Assembly (NCBI GenBank): GCA_964251665.1
Contig: CAXUKO010000005.1
Span: forward strand, 62,001-126,000
DNA length: 64,000 nt
Origin: JBBQLG01 sp964251665
GTDB lineage: Bacteria > Bacteroidota > Bacteroidia > Cytophagales > Spirosomataceae
Reading direction: 5' to 3'
The position numbers were made by a program, and so were the translations under genes. This document shows, one piece after another, positions 24,272-33,590 of the stretch (position 1 is the stretch's first letter; each line of letters starts with the position of its first letter). The notes beneath the pieces are model-generated. The model did not search any database, was not told the DNA's origin, and worked only from the letters and a program-made list of their open reading frames with translations.

Positions 24272-26269
24272 TTAAGGAATAGTGGTAGTTATAGTGGCAA
24301 CGTTACCCGCCCGGTCTGTTACTTCCAGGCGGACATCGCCCTGAAACGGCACATCAGGGTTGAGTTTATCGGACCAGATCAACGCGCGTTTATAGTCGTA
24401 CTGCATCAGCACCCAGTTGCCATTAACGAAGGCTCGGAATGTGTTGATTCCCGACAAATCATCGCTGATTTTGGCAGAGATTGTGCTGCTACTTTTTACC
24501 AGTACCTGCACTTTAGGAGGTGTTACGTCCGTAAATAACTGAAAGCGGCCCAACTCCCGCGTGCGGAATGTAATCCGTCCATTTTTCCAGGTGCCGCCCA
24601 ACAGCTTTCGTTTGCCACCACTGACTAAATACATCTGTGTTCGATCCAGCACGAACCGGCCGGTTGAATCAGTTGTCAGCACCGAACCGATTGTAGATTG
24701 CTGTGGCCGCACGGTGATCGTTAGAAAATCATTCAACGGAATGGTATTTTGATTTACTTCCAGTATGCCACCATCGCCGGGCAACTTTCGGACCGCCAGA
24801 TGCAGGGTATCAAACACGGTTTGCGGACTGAATTCGAGTTTTACATCCCCATCTTCATATACGTCGGCCCGACCGGGCAAAATTCGTTTCTTCAGATTTG
24901 TCAGCAGCATACCGTCACCAACCCGCACTGAATCGGGCATAGCAGCCGATAGGTTAATCAAATACACGGCCTGATTGTTACGAACATAACCCACCGGTTG
25001 ATCGGTTCGGCTTGTACCCGTATACAGCGTAGCCATTGGCGCCGGACCAGCGGGTAGATTCCGAACGGCCAGTCGGAGAATAGAACCATCGTACGTTATG
25101 GTTGAGGCTGGCGGACCAAATGCGTTACCGGTTAACTGAGCCGACTGAGCCAAAGGCACCTCGGGCTGAACCGTAAAAATCAGTTCAGCTTTGTTCTGAT
25201 ACGTATCAAAAAGCGTTACCGTTACCTCATGGGGTTTCCCATCGAAGAGTGGCAGACGGCCCCGGTAGCGGTTCGTTTTATACAGATTCAGACTGTCGCC
25301 ATTGGCCACATAACCCCGGTGATAGCGCTGCCCGGTTAGCTGCTCCACCTCGTAGTTCATGTGGACATTAATAAACCGCGTCTGCTCATTCGGGAACGCA
25401 TCCATATTGTAGGCAAACGCTTCCTGACCGTCGAGCCGGATTTCCACGCAGCTTAATCCATTGCGGTAGGGCGAGCCATTCGCTTTGTCGTAGGCCAGCA
25501 GTTCAAGTCCCAGCAGGCCCGATGCGGTAATAGGCTGTGCAATGGAATACCTGCCATCGGGTCGGCGCACCGGCGTGTAGGTAACCCGGTTGTACTCGCC
25601 ATTCACCCGCGAACCGGCCGACATGGGCCGCAGTGCGATCCGCTCAAAATACGGCGGCACATCATCGTTTAACTCCGGGAAGTCAAACAGCAACGGGTTG
25701 ATCAGGTTGTTGTTCGCGTCGCGGATTTCAAAATGCAGGTGTGGCCCGCCCGAACCGCCCGTATTACCGGACTGGGCAAAGACTTCCCCTTTTTCCACCG
25801 AAAACTGGCCCGGCGCGGGCTTCAGATCAATCTCAAAAGTCTGTTGCTTATACTGTGCCTGCTTTAGATACCGTCCCAGCGAATCGTTGATCGTTTTCAG
25901 GTGACCATATACCGTAGTCAGGCCGTTCGGGTGTTTAATGAACACCACATTGCCGTAGCCACCCGTAAAGACAGCCACCCGCGAGACGTAGCCGTCCGCA
26001 GCCGCGTGAACGTCCAGACCTTCGCGCCCGCCCGTTCGGATATCCAGTCCGGCGTGGAAATGGTTGGCCCTCAAATCGCCCATTGCCCCCGACAGCGAAT
26101 TATCGCCACCGGGCATGATCGGAAACAGAAAATAACCGGGCGTAGCACCGTTCGCCTGCATCGGCTTCGGTGCCGAACCGGTTTCCTGCCCTACTGCTGG
26201 TAATGCCATCAGCAGTAAAACTGCCAATGTATGTAATAATCGCACGTTCACCAGGCTACCTATCGTCAT
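24272..26269 (-). CDS. M23-family metallopeptidase with long C-terminal region
   Basis: A 665-residue secreted protein. A signal peptide (about 1-28) is followed by an M23/LytM domain (about 45-200) with zinc ligands in NHFHAGLD and HLHFE, both complete. It probably cuts peptidoglycan cross-bridges. The remaining about 450 residues are beta-rich, with no motif I recognise; this long tail is known from Bacteroidota M23 proteins. Neighbours bcp (9 bases downstream) and an FAH protein (6 bases upstream) are tightly packed. Confidence 0.9.
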   Translation of the reverse strand: MTIGSLVNVRLLHTLAVLLLMALPAVGQETGSAPKPMQANGATPGYFLFPIMPGGDNSLSGAMGDLRANHFHAGLDIRTGGREGLDVHAAADGYVSRVAVFTGGYGNVVFIKHPNGLTTVYGHLKTINDSLGRYLKQAQYKQQTFEIDLKPAPGQFSVEKGEVFAQSGNTGGSGGPHLHFEIRDANNNLINPLLFDFPELNDDVPPYFERIALRPMSAGSRVNGEYNRVTYTPVRRPDGRYSIAQPITASGLLGLELLAYDKANGSPYRNGLSCVEIRLDGQEAFAYNMDAFPNEQTRFINVHMNYEVEQLTGQRYHRGYVANGDSLNLYKTNRYRGRLPLFDGKPHEVTVTLFDTYQNKAELIFTVQPEVPLAQSAQLTGNAFGPPASTITYDGSILRLAVRNLPAGPAPMATLYTGTSRTDQPVGYVRNNQAVYLINLSAAMPDSVRVGDGMLLTNLKKRILPGRADVYEDGDVKLEFSPQTVFDTLHLAVRKLPGDGGILEVNQNTIPLNDFLTITVRPQQSTIGSVLTTDSTGRFVLDRTQMYLVSGGKRKLLGGTWKNGRITFRTRELGRFQLFTDVTPPKVQVLVKSSSTISAKISDDLSGINTFRAFVNGNWVLMQYDYKRALIWSDKLNPDVPFQGDVRLEVTDRAGNVATITTTIP

Positions 26270-26275
26270 TACTCC

Positions 26276-26887
26276 TTACTTAACGTCAAACGACAGCATG
26301 TTCCGGTCCTCCAGAAAGGCGGTTAGCTGATCGCCAATCTGTACGGGTCCCACGCCTGCCGGTGTACCGGTAAACAGCACATCGCCCTGTTGAAGGAGAA
26401 AATACCGGGACACAAACGCAATCAGGTAATCTATTTTGAACAGCATCATGCTGGTGTTACCCTGCTGCCGCGTTTCGCCGTTTACCTCCAGCCGGAAGTT
26501 GATATTCTGCAAATCCGCAAAATCGGCTTTAGGCACGAAAGCCGACATTGGAGCCGAGCCATTGAAGCCTTTTGCTAAATCCCAGGGCAGGCGTTTTTCT
26601 TTCAGTTTCGACTGAAGGTCACGGGCCGTAAAGTCAATACCAATGCCGATCTCGTCGTAGTACTTATGCGCGAACTGCTCATCGATGTACTTTCCGGTGC
26701 GGCCAATACGAACGAGTATCTCTACTTCGTGGTGAATATCGGTGGAGAAATCGGGGTAGAAGAACGGCTCATTATTGCGCAGTATGGCCGTTTCGGGTTT
26801 TGTGAAGATGACCGGATCATCCGGTTGTTCATTGTTGAGTTCGCGAATATGCTCAGCGTAATTTCGTCCGACAGCGATAATTTTCAT
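26276..26887 (-). CDS. Fumarylacetoacetate hydrolase-family protein
   Basis: A 203-residue cytoplasmic enzyme of the FAH superfamily, which cleaves or decarboxylates acylpyruvate-type compounds. The N-terminal VGRNYAEH, the metal-binding HHEVEILVRIG (acidic residues), the DFTARDLQ segment and the C-terminal FTGTPAGVGP are family hallmarks. The frame is open to 26962, but the ATG at 26887 (MKIIAVGRNY) is the family start. The substrate is unknown; the single-domain form fits acylpyruvases or oxaloacetate decarboxylases. It is the first gene of the minus-strand run. Confidence 0.9.
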   Translation of the reverse strand: MKIIAVGRNYAEHIRELNNEQPDDPVIFTKPETAILRNNEPFFYPDFSTDIHHEVEILVRIGRTGKYIDEQFAHKYYDEIGIGIDFTARDLQSKLKEKRLPWDLAKGFNGSAPMSAFVPKADFADLQNINFRLEVNGETRQQGNTSMMLFKIDYLIAFVSRYFLLQQGDVLFTGTPAGVGPVQIGDQLTAFLEDRNMLSFDVK

Positions 26888-27047
26888 GCGGGAAAGCGTT
26901 AATCGGTAAACCTTCGGGTAGTCCGCAAATCTAACGAGTAAAGTACGGCAGACCGAACCCATTGGGAAAAAAGTTAAACAAACCGAGCCGGTTGCGGGTC
27001 TTACTTTGTCGGATTGACGTATTATTACCTACACAAAATTTAATACC

Positions 27048-27884
27048 ATGAAAAAATCGTTGATTGCCATGTTGCTGTTTAGCGTGGCTATAGCTTGCCA
27101 AAAAGTCCCACTATCCGGTCGAAAACAACTGATTCTGGTTTCCAATCAGGAGATGCTGGGCATGAGTTTCACGCAGTACAAACAGTTCCTGGATACCAGT
27201 CAGGTTGTCCCGGCCAGCAGCAACGATGCCGAGTTAGTGACCCGGGTCGGTACCCGCATTCGTAAAGCCGTCGAGAGTTATATGAACAGCAATGGCTACG
27301 GCAGCCGACTACAGGGCTTCCAGTGGGAATACCATCTGGTTCAGGACAGACAGGTAAACGCCTGGTGTATGCCGGGTGGCAAGATCGTGGTGTATTCTGG
27401 TATTCTGCCCTACACTCAGAATGAAGCGGGGCTGGCAACGGTACTGGGCCACGAGATCTCGCACGCTATTGCCGAACATGGTAACGAACGTATGAGCGAA
27501 AGCCTGATTGAAAATGGTCTCCTACAAGCCGGGCAAATTGGTCTGGGTATTGCCACGGCTAATAAACCAGAAGCAACACGGGCTTTATTTAATCAGGCCT
27601 TTGGCGTAGGTGCCCCAGCCGCGATTGCTGTTGGCCGGACGTTACCGCACAGCCGCGCTCAGGAATCAGAAGCCGATCACCTCGGCCTTATTTTTATGGC
27701 AATGGCCGGTTATAACCCTCAGGAAGCGGTTACGTTCTGGGGCCGGATGGCCAAAGCCGGTGGCGGAAAATCCTCATCTGAATTCTTATCAGATCACCCT
27801 TCTGATGCACGACGGATTGCAGACCTGCAAAAACTATTGCCCGACGCCCAGAAATACTACAACCGCTCCGGCGGAGCTAACTAA
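27048..27884 (+). CDS. M48-family metallopeptidase lipoprotein
   Basis: A 278-residue zinc protease with a lipoprotein signal peptide (AIAC, Cys17), so it is anchored in the envelope. The zinc motif is HEISH (His135, Glu136, His139), and the third ligand is Glu205 in ESEAD. It lacks the multiple membrane helices of HtpX and matches the periplasmic LoiP/Oma1-like group, which degrade damaged envelope proteins. A single gene with its own strong terminator. Confidence 0.93.
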   Translation: MKKSLIAMLLFSVAIACQKVPLSGRKQLILVSNQEMLGMSFTQYKQFLDTSQVVPASSNDAELVTRVGTRIRKAVESYMNSNGYGSRLQGFQWEYHLVQDRQVNAWCMPGGKIVVYSGILPYTQNEAGLATVLGHEISHAIAEHGNERMSESLIENGLLQAGQIGLGIATANKPEATRALFNQAFGVGAPAAIAVGRTLPHSRAQESEADHLGLIFMAMAGYNPQEAVTFWGRMAKAGGGKSSSEFLSDHPSDARRIADLQKLLPDAQKYYNRSGGAN

Positions 27885-27887
27885 AAC

Positions 27888-27920
27888 AAAACGCCCCCGA
27901 CGCAAATCGGGGGCGTTTTT
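27888..27920 (+). terminator. Intrinsic terminator
   Basis: A perfect 13-bp GC-rich stem (core ACGCCCCCGA, 27888-27900 with 27907-27919) with a 6-base loop, ending in a T-run. It follows the M48 peptidase stop codon by a few bases. Confidence 0.9.
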
Positions 27921-27990
27921 GCATTAGGTCAACTAACCCGTTTATACTGGTATCGACTTTGAGAATCACCTCCGCCGACACCACCTTAAA

Positions 27991-29208
27991 TCACATCTCT
28001 GACAGCACCTGCCGGACTTTATCGGCGGCTTCCTTCAGCAGTACAGCTGACATTACCTTAAGCCCCGACTCATCAATGATGCGGGCACCTTCTTCGGCGT
28101 TGGTTCCCTGTAAACGTACGATGATAGGCACCGGAATATCGCCAATAGCTTTGTAGGCTTCAACAACCCCGGTCGCTACCCGGTCGCACCGTACAATACC
28201 GCCAAAAATATTGATCAGGATCGCTTTTACGTTAGGGTCTTTCAGGATGATACGGAAACCAGCCTCCACCGTTTTGGCGTTGGCTCCACCCCCAACATCG
28301 AGGAAGTTGGCCGGCTCGCCACCCGAGAGTTTAATGATATCCATTGTGGCCATCGCCAGACCGGCTCCGTTCACCATACACCCTACGTTTCCGTCGAGTT
28401 TAACATAGTTCAGGTCGTTCTGCGACGCTTCTACTTCGAGCGGATCTTCTTCAGCCAGATCGCGCATACCGGCCAGGTCGGGGTGCCGGTACAGCGAGTT
28501 ATCATCCAGATTCACCTTGGCATCTACCGCCAGAATTTTGTTGTCTGACGTTTTCAGTACCGGGTTAATCTCAAACATGGCCGAGTCTGTGTCTACGTAC
28601 GCTTTGTACAGCGACGTAACGAACTTCACCATTTCCTTAAACGCATCGCCCGACAAACCAAGAGCAAAGGCAATCTTACGGGCCTGAAACGGTTGCAGGC
28701 CAACAGCAGGGTCAACCCACTCCTTAATGATCTTTTCGGGCGTATGTTCGGCTACTTCCTCAATATCCATACCGCCTTCCGTGCTGGCCATAATGACGTT
28801 GCAGGCCTTTGCGCGGTCGAGCAGGATGCTGATGTAAAATTCTTTCGGCTCGGAAGCACCGGGATAATACACATCTTCGGCGATGAGTACCTTATTGACC
28901 CGCTTACCTTCGGGGCCGGTCTGATGCGTCACCAGAACGTTACCGAGCAGATTTTTAGCAATGTCGCGGACGCTGTCGGCCGATTTAGCCAGGGCAACAC
29001 CCCGCTGCTCGGAGCCAACGATTTGTCCTTTACCGCGACCACCGGCATGAATCTGTGACTTTACAACGACAAACTTCTGCCCCGACTGGGTCATGATTTG
29101 CTTGGCCGCTTCAACTGCTTTTTCGGGCGACTCCGCCACGATGCCTTCCTGCACCCGGACGCCGTAGCGTTTCAGAATTTCTTTGCCCTGATATTCGTGT
29201 ATGTTCAT
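27991..29208 (-). CDS. sucC: Succinate-CoA ligase subunit beta
   Basis: TCA-cycle enzyme converting succinyl-CoA to succinate with ATP formation. The 405-residue protein begins with the family motif MNIHEYQGKEILKRYGV and contains the ATP-grasp HAGGRGKGQ, the ADP-side NPVLKTSDNKILAVDAKVNLDDN and the GGIVRCDRVATG motif of the beta subunit. sucD is not adjacent. The 140-base gap to the divergent LolD-like gene probably holds both promoters. Confidence 0.97.
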   Translation of the reverse strand: MNIHEYQGKEILKRYGVRVQEGIVAESPEKAVEAAKQIMTQSGQKFVVVKSQIHAGGRGKGQIVGSEQRGVALAKSADSVRDIAKNLLGNVLVTHQTGPEGKRVNKVLIAEDVYYPGASEPKEFYISILLDRAKACNVIMASTEGGMDIEEVAEHTPEKIIKEWVDPAVGLQPFQARKIAFALGLSGDAFKEMVKFVTSLYKAYVDTDSAMFEINPVLKTSDNKILAVDAKVNLDDNSLYRHPDLAGMRDLAEEDPLEVEASQNDLNYVKLDGNVGCMVNGAGLAMATMDIIKLSGGEPANFLDVGGGANAKTVEAGFRIILKDPNVKAILINIFGGIVRCDRVATGVVEAYKAIGDIPVPIIVRLQGTNAEEGARIIDESGLKVMSAVLLKEAADKVRQVLSEM

Positions 29209-29348
29209 GACGAATGCACCTTTGGCGTGTTTTTAGGTGTAATTTTGGCTGGCAAGTTAGGGAATAAAATGGTTGGTTTGTGGGTAGTCGTTCGTGGTTT
29301 ACCACTTAATAGCTTCCCGAAACCACAAACTATTAACCAAAAACTGTA

Positions 29349-30014
29349 TTGACACCGCTTCTGCAAACTGTTGATTTACGCCGTAATTACGGCCCTTTAC
29401 CCGTCCTGCGTGGCATCGATTTAAGCATTCAGACCGGCGAAGTCGTTTCCATTGTCGGTGCATCCGGCGCGGGCAAAAGCACGTTACTGCATATTCTGGG
29501 CACGCTCGACCGCCCTGACTCAGGCACGGTAACACTGGCGGGCGACAATGTTTTTGCGCTGAATGACAAACAGTTGGCCCGCTTCCGTAATGAGCGGATT
29601 GGCTTTGTCTTTCAGTTTCATAACTTACTACCGGAGTTCACTGCTCTGGAGAACGTCTGTCTGCCGGGATTCATCGCCGGGAAAGACGAGAAGCAGGTGC
29701 GCCAACGGGCCAAAGACCTGCTCGAAACCCTGAATCTGAGCGACCGGCTCAATCACCTGCCTTCGCAATTATCTGGTGGGGAACAACAGCGCACGGCCGT
29801 AGCGAGGGCTCTTATTAATCAGCCTGCCATTGTTTTTGCGGACGAACCCAGTGGAAACCTCGATTCGCGCAATGCCGAAGAGTTGCATAAACTGTTTTTT
29901 GACCTTCGGGCGCAATTCAATCAGACCTTCGTTATTGTAACGCATAATGAACCGTTGGCCGCTTTAGCCGACCGTACACTGGTTATTCGCGATGGCATGG
30001 TACTGAGTGACTAG
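29349..30014 (+). CDS. LolD-like ABC transporter ATP-binding protein
   Basis: A 221-residue ABC ATPase of the lipoprotein-release/MacB group. Walker A is GASGAGKST, the signature is LSGGEQQRTAVARAL, Walker B is IVFADEPSGNLD, and the switch His is in VTHNE. It most resembles LolD, which powers extraction of lipoproteins from the inner membrane. No permease gene (LolC/E) is next to it. The start is a TTG at 29349; no ATG lies closer to the conserved start. Confidence 0.88.
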   Translation: MTPLLQTVDLRRNYGPLPVLRGIDLSIQTGEVVSIVGASGAGKSTLLHILGTLDRPDSGTVTLAGDNVFALNDKQLARFRNERIGFVFQFHNLLPEFTALENVCLPGFIAGKDEKQVRQRAKDLLETLNLSDRLNHLPSQLSGGEQQRTAVARALINQPAIVFADEPSGNLDSRNAEELHKLFFDLRAQFNQTFVIVTHNEPLAALADRTLVIRDGMVLSD

Positions 30015-30300
30015 CTGATACTGCCTGCGTCTTAGATTTGTAACACCGGGTCACGGCTGATGACATTACCGCTAAGCGGCCAGTTGCTTTTTTTGATAAA
30101 AGCAGAAGCGGGTCAAAAAACCAAGTAGTTTTACCCAGTAAAATAGCGTGCACGAAAAATATTTTTTATACTAACCAATTGATAGTCAATATAATTACAT
30201 TGCATCAAAAAAATATTTTAGGGCGAAGAACATTTATTCGAGATTTATGTTTTATAATTGTACCGAAAAGAAAAGTTTTTCATAACGTTGAGTAAATCAG

Positions 30301-30338
30301 AAAGCCAGGGGGGTGTCTCGCTTGGCTTTTTTGTTTTT
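30301..30338 (+). terminator. Terminator of an unassigned transcript
   Basis: AAAGCCA at 30301-30307 pairs with TGGCTTT at 30323-30329, with a G-rich loop, and is followed by a long T-rich run to about 30338. No coding sequence ends just upstream, so it may end a small RNA. Confidence 0.6.
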
Positions 30339-30409
30339 TATACTTTCCAAAAAAACGGCATCATCAGTAGCAAGATTCTCCGCCCGTTTGACGGGTTGCC
30401 ATACCTAAC

Positions 30410-30446
30410 AAAAATGCCCCCGGCCACTATGGCCGGGGGCATTTTT
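30410..30446. terminator. Strong terminator upstream of mogA
   Basis: A perfect 16-bp stem (30410-30425 with 30431-30446), GC-rich core, 5-base loop, with A- and T-runs at its ends. It isolates mogA (start 30485) from anything transcribed in the upstream gap. Confidence 0.85.
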
Positions 30447-30484
30447 GTTAATCAAACAAGATGCATTAACCGTTATCAACACGT

Positions 30485-31009
30485 ATGATTAAAATTGGCA
30501 TCATTAACGTTTCCGACCGGGCCAGTGCCGGTATCTACGAAGACTTGCCGGGTCAGGCTATACAGGCCACATTAACCGAGTACCTTACCTCACCTTTTGA
30601 GGTAGCCTACCGGGTTATTCCCGATGAGCAGCCTTTAATCGAGCAAACTCTGATCGAACTGGCTGACCAGGAGCAATGCTGTTTAGTCGTAACCAGCGGA
30701 GGCACCGGCCCCGCCCCGCGCGATGTGACTACTGAAGCCACTGAAGCCGTTTGCCAGAAACTGCTGCCCGGTTTTGGTGAACGGATGCGTCAGGAAAGTC
30801 TGCGCTTCGTACCAACGGCTATTCTGTCCCGGCAAACGGCTGGTATTCGTAATCAGACGCTGATTGTTAACTTACCAGGTCGCCCCAAAGCCATTCGGGA
30901 GTGCCTGGATGCTGTTTTTCCGGCTATCCCCTACTGCATTGATCTGATTGGCGGCCCTTATCTGGAAGCCAACCCGGCTGTAATTCAGGTCTTCAGGCCA
31001 AAAGCCTGA
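30485..31009 (+). CDS. mogA: Molybdopterin adenylyltransferase MogA
   Basis: Adenylylates molybdopterin before molybdenum insertion in cofactor synthesis. The 174-residue MoCF-fold protein has INVSDRASAG near the start, the substrate-binding TSGGTGPAPRDVT (Ser71-Gly75, Asp80) and the C-terminal NLPGRPKA. Length and order fit MogA rather than the larger MoeA. It is the only molybdenum-cofactor gene in the window. Confidence 0.9.
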   Translation: MIKIGIINVSDRASAGIYEDLPGQAIQATLTEYLTSPFEVAYRVIPDEQPLIEQTLIELADQEQCCLVVTSGGTGPAPRDVTTEATEAVCQKLLPGFGERMRQESLRFVPTAILSRQTAGIRNQTLIVNLPGRPKAIRECLDAVFPAIPYCIDLIGGPYLEANPAVIQVFRPKA

Positions 31010-31023
31010 GCACAGCCTGTCTC

Positions 31024-31422
31024 TTAACTGAGCCGGGTATTGCCAATCATCAGCAGACGCCGAACGCTGGTCCAACGCCGACGTGATACGGGCAAAATTT
31101 CGCCTGTAGAGAGATAGACAAGTCCACCGGCTTCCGTGCGCTCCAGCCGTGTAACGAACCGGCAATTAACGACGCAACTGCGGTGAAGCCGGATGAAACA
31201 ATCGGCGGGAAGCTTGGGCGTGTAATACTTTAAGGTACGGGGCATCAGCATCCGCTGACCATCCATCCAGTTCAGCCAGCTGTAATTAGCAACGGCCTGG
31301 AGATACACTAACTGATCGACGGGATACGATTGCCGACCGCTGTCGCGGAGGTAGAGCCGCAGGGGCGGCCATTCGGTAGGTGCTGTGCGTGTAGTTGTCG
31401 ATGCGGAGGAAAAGTAAGTCAT
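31024..31422 (-). CDS. LytTR-domain DNA-binding regulator
   Basis: A 132-residue protein made almost only of a LytTR domain (about 25-125). The pattern YLQAVANYSWLNWMDGQ, then MPRTLKYYTPKLP and FIRLHRSCVVN, is typical of LytTR DNA-binding domains. No receiver domain is attached and no histidine kinase gene is near, so it is a stand-alone regulator. The frame starts with a TTG at 31428, but the ATG at 31422 is preferred. Its 3' end is convergent with mogA, 14 bases apart. Confidence 0.88.
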   Translation of the reverse strand: MTYFSSASTTTRTAPTEWPPLRLYLRDSGRQSYPVDQLVYLQAVANYSWLNWMDGQRMLMPRTLKYYTPKLPADCFIRLHRSCVVNCRFVTRLERTEAGGLVYLSTGEILPVSRRRWTSVRRLLMIGNTRLS

Positions 31423-31436
31423 ACACAAGTAGTTTA

Positions 31437-31444
31437 CAAAGTTA
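31437..31444 (-). promoter_or_regulatory. -7 promoter box of the LytTR gene
   Basis: On the minus strand the sequence reads TAACTTTG, a full match to TAnnTTTG, 14 bases upstream of the ATG. No good -33 TTTG is visible at the right distance. Confidence 0.4.
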
Positions 31445-31571
31445 TAAAGAGGGATATTTAAGAATCGGCACCTAAATTGATACTTAAGAACAGTGTATCC
31501 TACTTGTAATCAATCTATTTATTATTCGGCATTAGCTTGTAACTGCCTTTATTTACCTGAATTGCCCCATC

Positions 31572-32027
31572 ATGCATCTTATTCTTAAGACGAGCGTAGC
31601 GCCATCCGTTCAACATGTCTGGGCTGGTTTCGACCGGGCGTTGTTCGATCAGTTAAGTCCACCCTTTCCGCCCGTAGAGGTAGTGCGGTTTGATGGGTGT
31701 CTGAAAGGCGACGTCGTTCATCTACGGCTTAATTTTTTCGTTTTCAAACAGGACTGGATCAGTCTGATTGTTGACCAGCAAACCATTGGAGCAACGGACG
31801 ATGCCGACGAAATCTTCTTCATCGACGAAGGCACGAAGCTTCCTTTTTTTCTGGCTTACTGGCAACACCGTCACCGGCTGTTGCGGGATGAGCACGGCCA
31901 CACCCTAATCGTTGATGATATCAGTTTTCGTACCCCATTCCTGCTCACCGACTACCTGTTTTATCCTTTACTATGGCTTCAGTTCGCGTATCGTAAGCCC
32001 ATTTACCGCCGGATTTTCAACCGATAA
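31572..32027 (+). CDS. SRPBCC-like ligand-binding protein
   Basis: A 151-residue protein matching a conserved Bacteroidota SRPBCC (START-like) family. Landmarks are VWAGFDRALFDQLSPPFP, RFDGCLKGD, FIDEGTKLPFFLAYW and FRTPFLLTDYLFYP. Members have a deep hydrophobic pocket; the ligand is unknown. It is a single gene, divergent from the LytTR gene. Confidence 0.78.
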   Translation: MHLILKTSVAPSVQHVWAGFDRALFDQLSPPFPPVEVVRFDGCLKGDVVHLRLNFFVFKQDWISLIVDQQTIGATDDADEIFFIDEGTKLPFFLAYWQHRHRLLRDEHGHTLIVDDISFRTPFLLTDYLFYPLLWLQFAYRKPIYRRIFNR

Positions 32028-32246
32028 CAGGGTAACGGCGATTTATGATGAGTTAAAGTAAATGCCCGCTCTGACGCCAGCCAATTATTGTATGCCAATA
32101 GCGCTATTTAGTAAGTGAACTACAGGCTACGGGTAGTCGGCGTTTTGCGGGCGGGCTATTTAGGCTATTTTTGTGGTAAGCCGTCTGAGCGCATCCATTA
32201 CCGCCTTGTCGCCCACTTATCACCTAACTTTTCTGACTTATCGCGC

Positions 32247-33494
32247 ATGAAACTACCTAACCTGACCACCCGTATCTTTCTGGGCATGGTTTTCGGGATT
32301 CTGATCGGCTACTTCTTCCCGGCTACTGACTCGGGATTCTCGGGTACGGACCTGAATATTCTCTCGAAAGTTTTTCTACGCCTGATCAAAATGATTATCG
32401 GTCCTCTGGTATTTGCCACGCTGGTCGTTGGCATTGCCAAATTGGGCGACTTCAAGGTAGTCGGCCGGATCGGTCTGAAGACATTAGGGTACTTCTACTT
32501 CGCCACGATCCTGTCGCTGCTGGTGGGCCTGCTGGTGGTAAATATCCTGAAGCCGGGTGAAGTAATGAAACTGCCGTTACCGCCAAAAGGAACTGATACG
32601 GGCATTGAAACGGCAAAATTGACCTTCGAGAACTTCATTACCCATATTTTCCCGACAAGCTTTGCCGATTCGCTGGCCAACAATGAGATTCTGCAAATTG
32701 TGGTGTTCAGTATCTTTTTCGGTATTGCTGTAGGATCTATAGGCGAAAAGGGCAAAATCATGATTAAAGCGCTTGACGCTCTGTCGCACATCATGTTCAA
32801 AGTAACTTCGTATGTGATGGCTTTTGCTCCGTACGGCGTTCTGGGTGCGATTGCCGCCGTGGTAGCGCAGCAGGGGTTAAGCATTCTCTCGGGTTACGCC
32901 TACCTGATCTTATGCTTCTTTGGCGGGCTGTTATTCTTTCTGTTCGTAGTGCTGTGGGTAATATGCTTGGTAGTCGGTATTCCCTACGGTAAACTCCTGA
33001 CTACAATCCGCAGTCCGGTGGTGCTTTCGTTCAGCACGGCGAGTTCGGAGGCATCGTTTCCGCAAACAATCGAAGCCCTGCGCAAATTCGGCTGCTCGGA
33101 ACGGATCATCTCCTTTGTGCTGCCGCTTGGCTATTCGTTCAATCTCGACGGGTCTATGCTGTACATGACCTTCGCGACGGCCTTTATTGCCCAGGCCTAC
33201 GGTATTCACTTATCCATTGAGCAGCAGGTTGCCATGATGCTGACCCTAATGATTACCTCCAAGGGCATTGCGGGTGTTCCCAGAGCATCGCTTGTGGTGA
33301 TTGCCGGTACCATGTCGATGTTTAACCTGCCCATCGAGGGTCTGGCATTGCTGCTGGGCATCGATCAGGTGCTGGATATGGGCCGTTCGGCTACCAGCGT
33401 CGTGGGGAATGCCGTGGCTACCTGCATTATCTCTAAATGGGAAGGCGAATTCATACCATTAGCTACGGGTGCTGAACGGGCGGTTGAAGTATGA
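32247..33494 (+). CDS. Dicarboxylate/amino acid:cation symporter (DAACS family)
   Basis: A 415-residue inner-membrane transporter taking up C4-dicarboxylates or glutamate/aspartate with protons or sodium. The N-terminal helix LTTRIFLGMVFGILIGYFF, the serine-rich hairpin SFSTASSEASFPQT, the NLDGSMLYM motif and the GIAGVPRAS loop are all present. The frame is open from 32115, but the ATG at 32247 fits the family start. Substrate choice cannot be read from these motifs. Confidence 0.93.
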   Translation: MKLPNLTTRIFLGMVFGILIGYFFPATDSGFSGTDLNILSKVFLRLIKMIIGPLVFATLVVGIAKLGDFKVVGRIGLKTLGYFYFATILSLLVGLLVVNILKPGEVMKLPLPPKGTDTGIETAKLTFENFITHIFPTSFADSLANNEILQIVVFSIFFGIAVGSIGEKGKIMIKALDALSHIMFKVTSYVMAFAPYGVLGAIAAVVAQQGLSILSGYAYLILCFFGGLLFFLFVVLWVICLVVGIPYGKLLTTIRSPVVLSFSTASSEASFPQTIEALRKFGCSERIISFVLPLGYSFNLDGSMLYMTFATAFIAQAYGIHLSIEQQVAMMLTLMITSKGIAGVPRASLVVIAGTMSMFNLPIEGLALLLGIDQVLDMGRSATSVVGNAVATCIISKWEGEFIPLATGAERAVEV

Positions 33495-33590
33495 CTACCG
33501 TTTAATAAATGTTTTTTGGCAGTTGTGGCATAATAGCATAGGTTGTAGCTGAATACCAGTTTAGTAAACTACCTAAAAACCCTATAACGT

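Larger units (their letters stand above)
30015..30484. other. 470-base gap with two unassigned terminators
   Basis: No convincing protein gene. The stretch 30140-30300 is AT-rich and promoter-like. Two terminator hairpins follow at 30301 and 30410, although no coding gene ends there. The open frame at 30258-30488 runs straight through both hairpins and is rejected. A small RNA gene between about 30200 and 30340 would explain the first terminator. Confidence 0.5.

Noticed and set aside
30258..30488. 76-codon open frame in the mogA upstream gap
   Set aside because: It reads through two terminator hairpins and into the mogA start, with no family resemblance.
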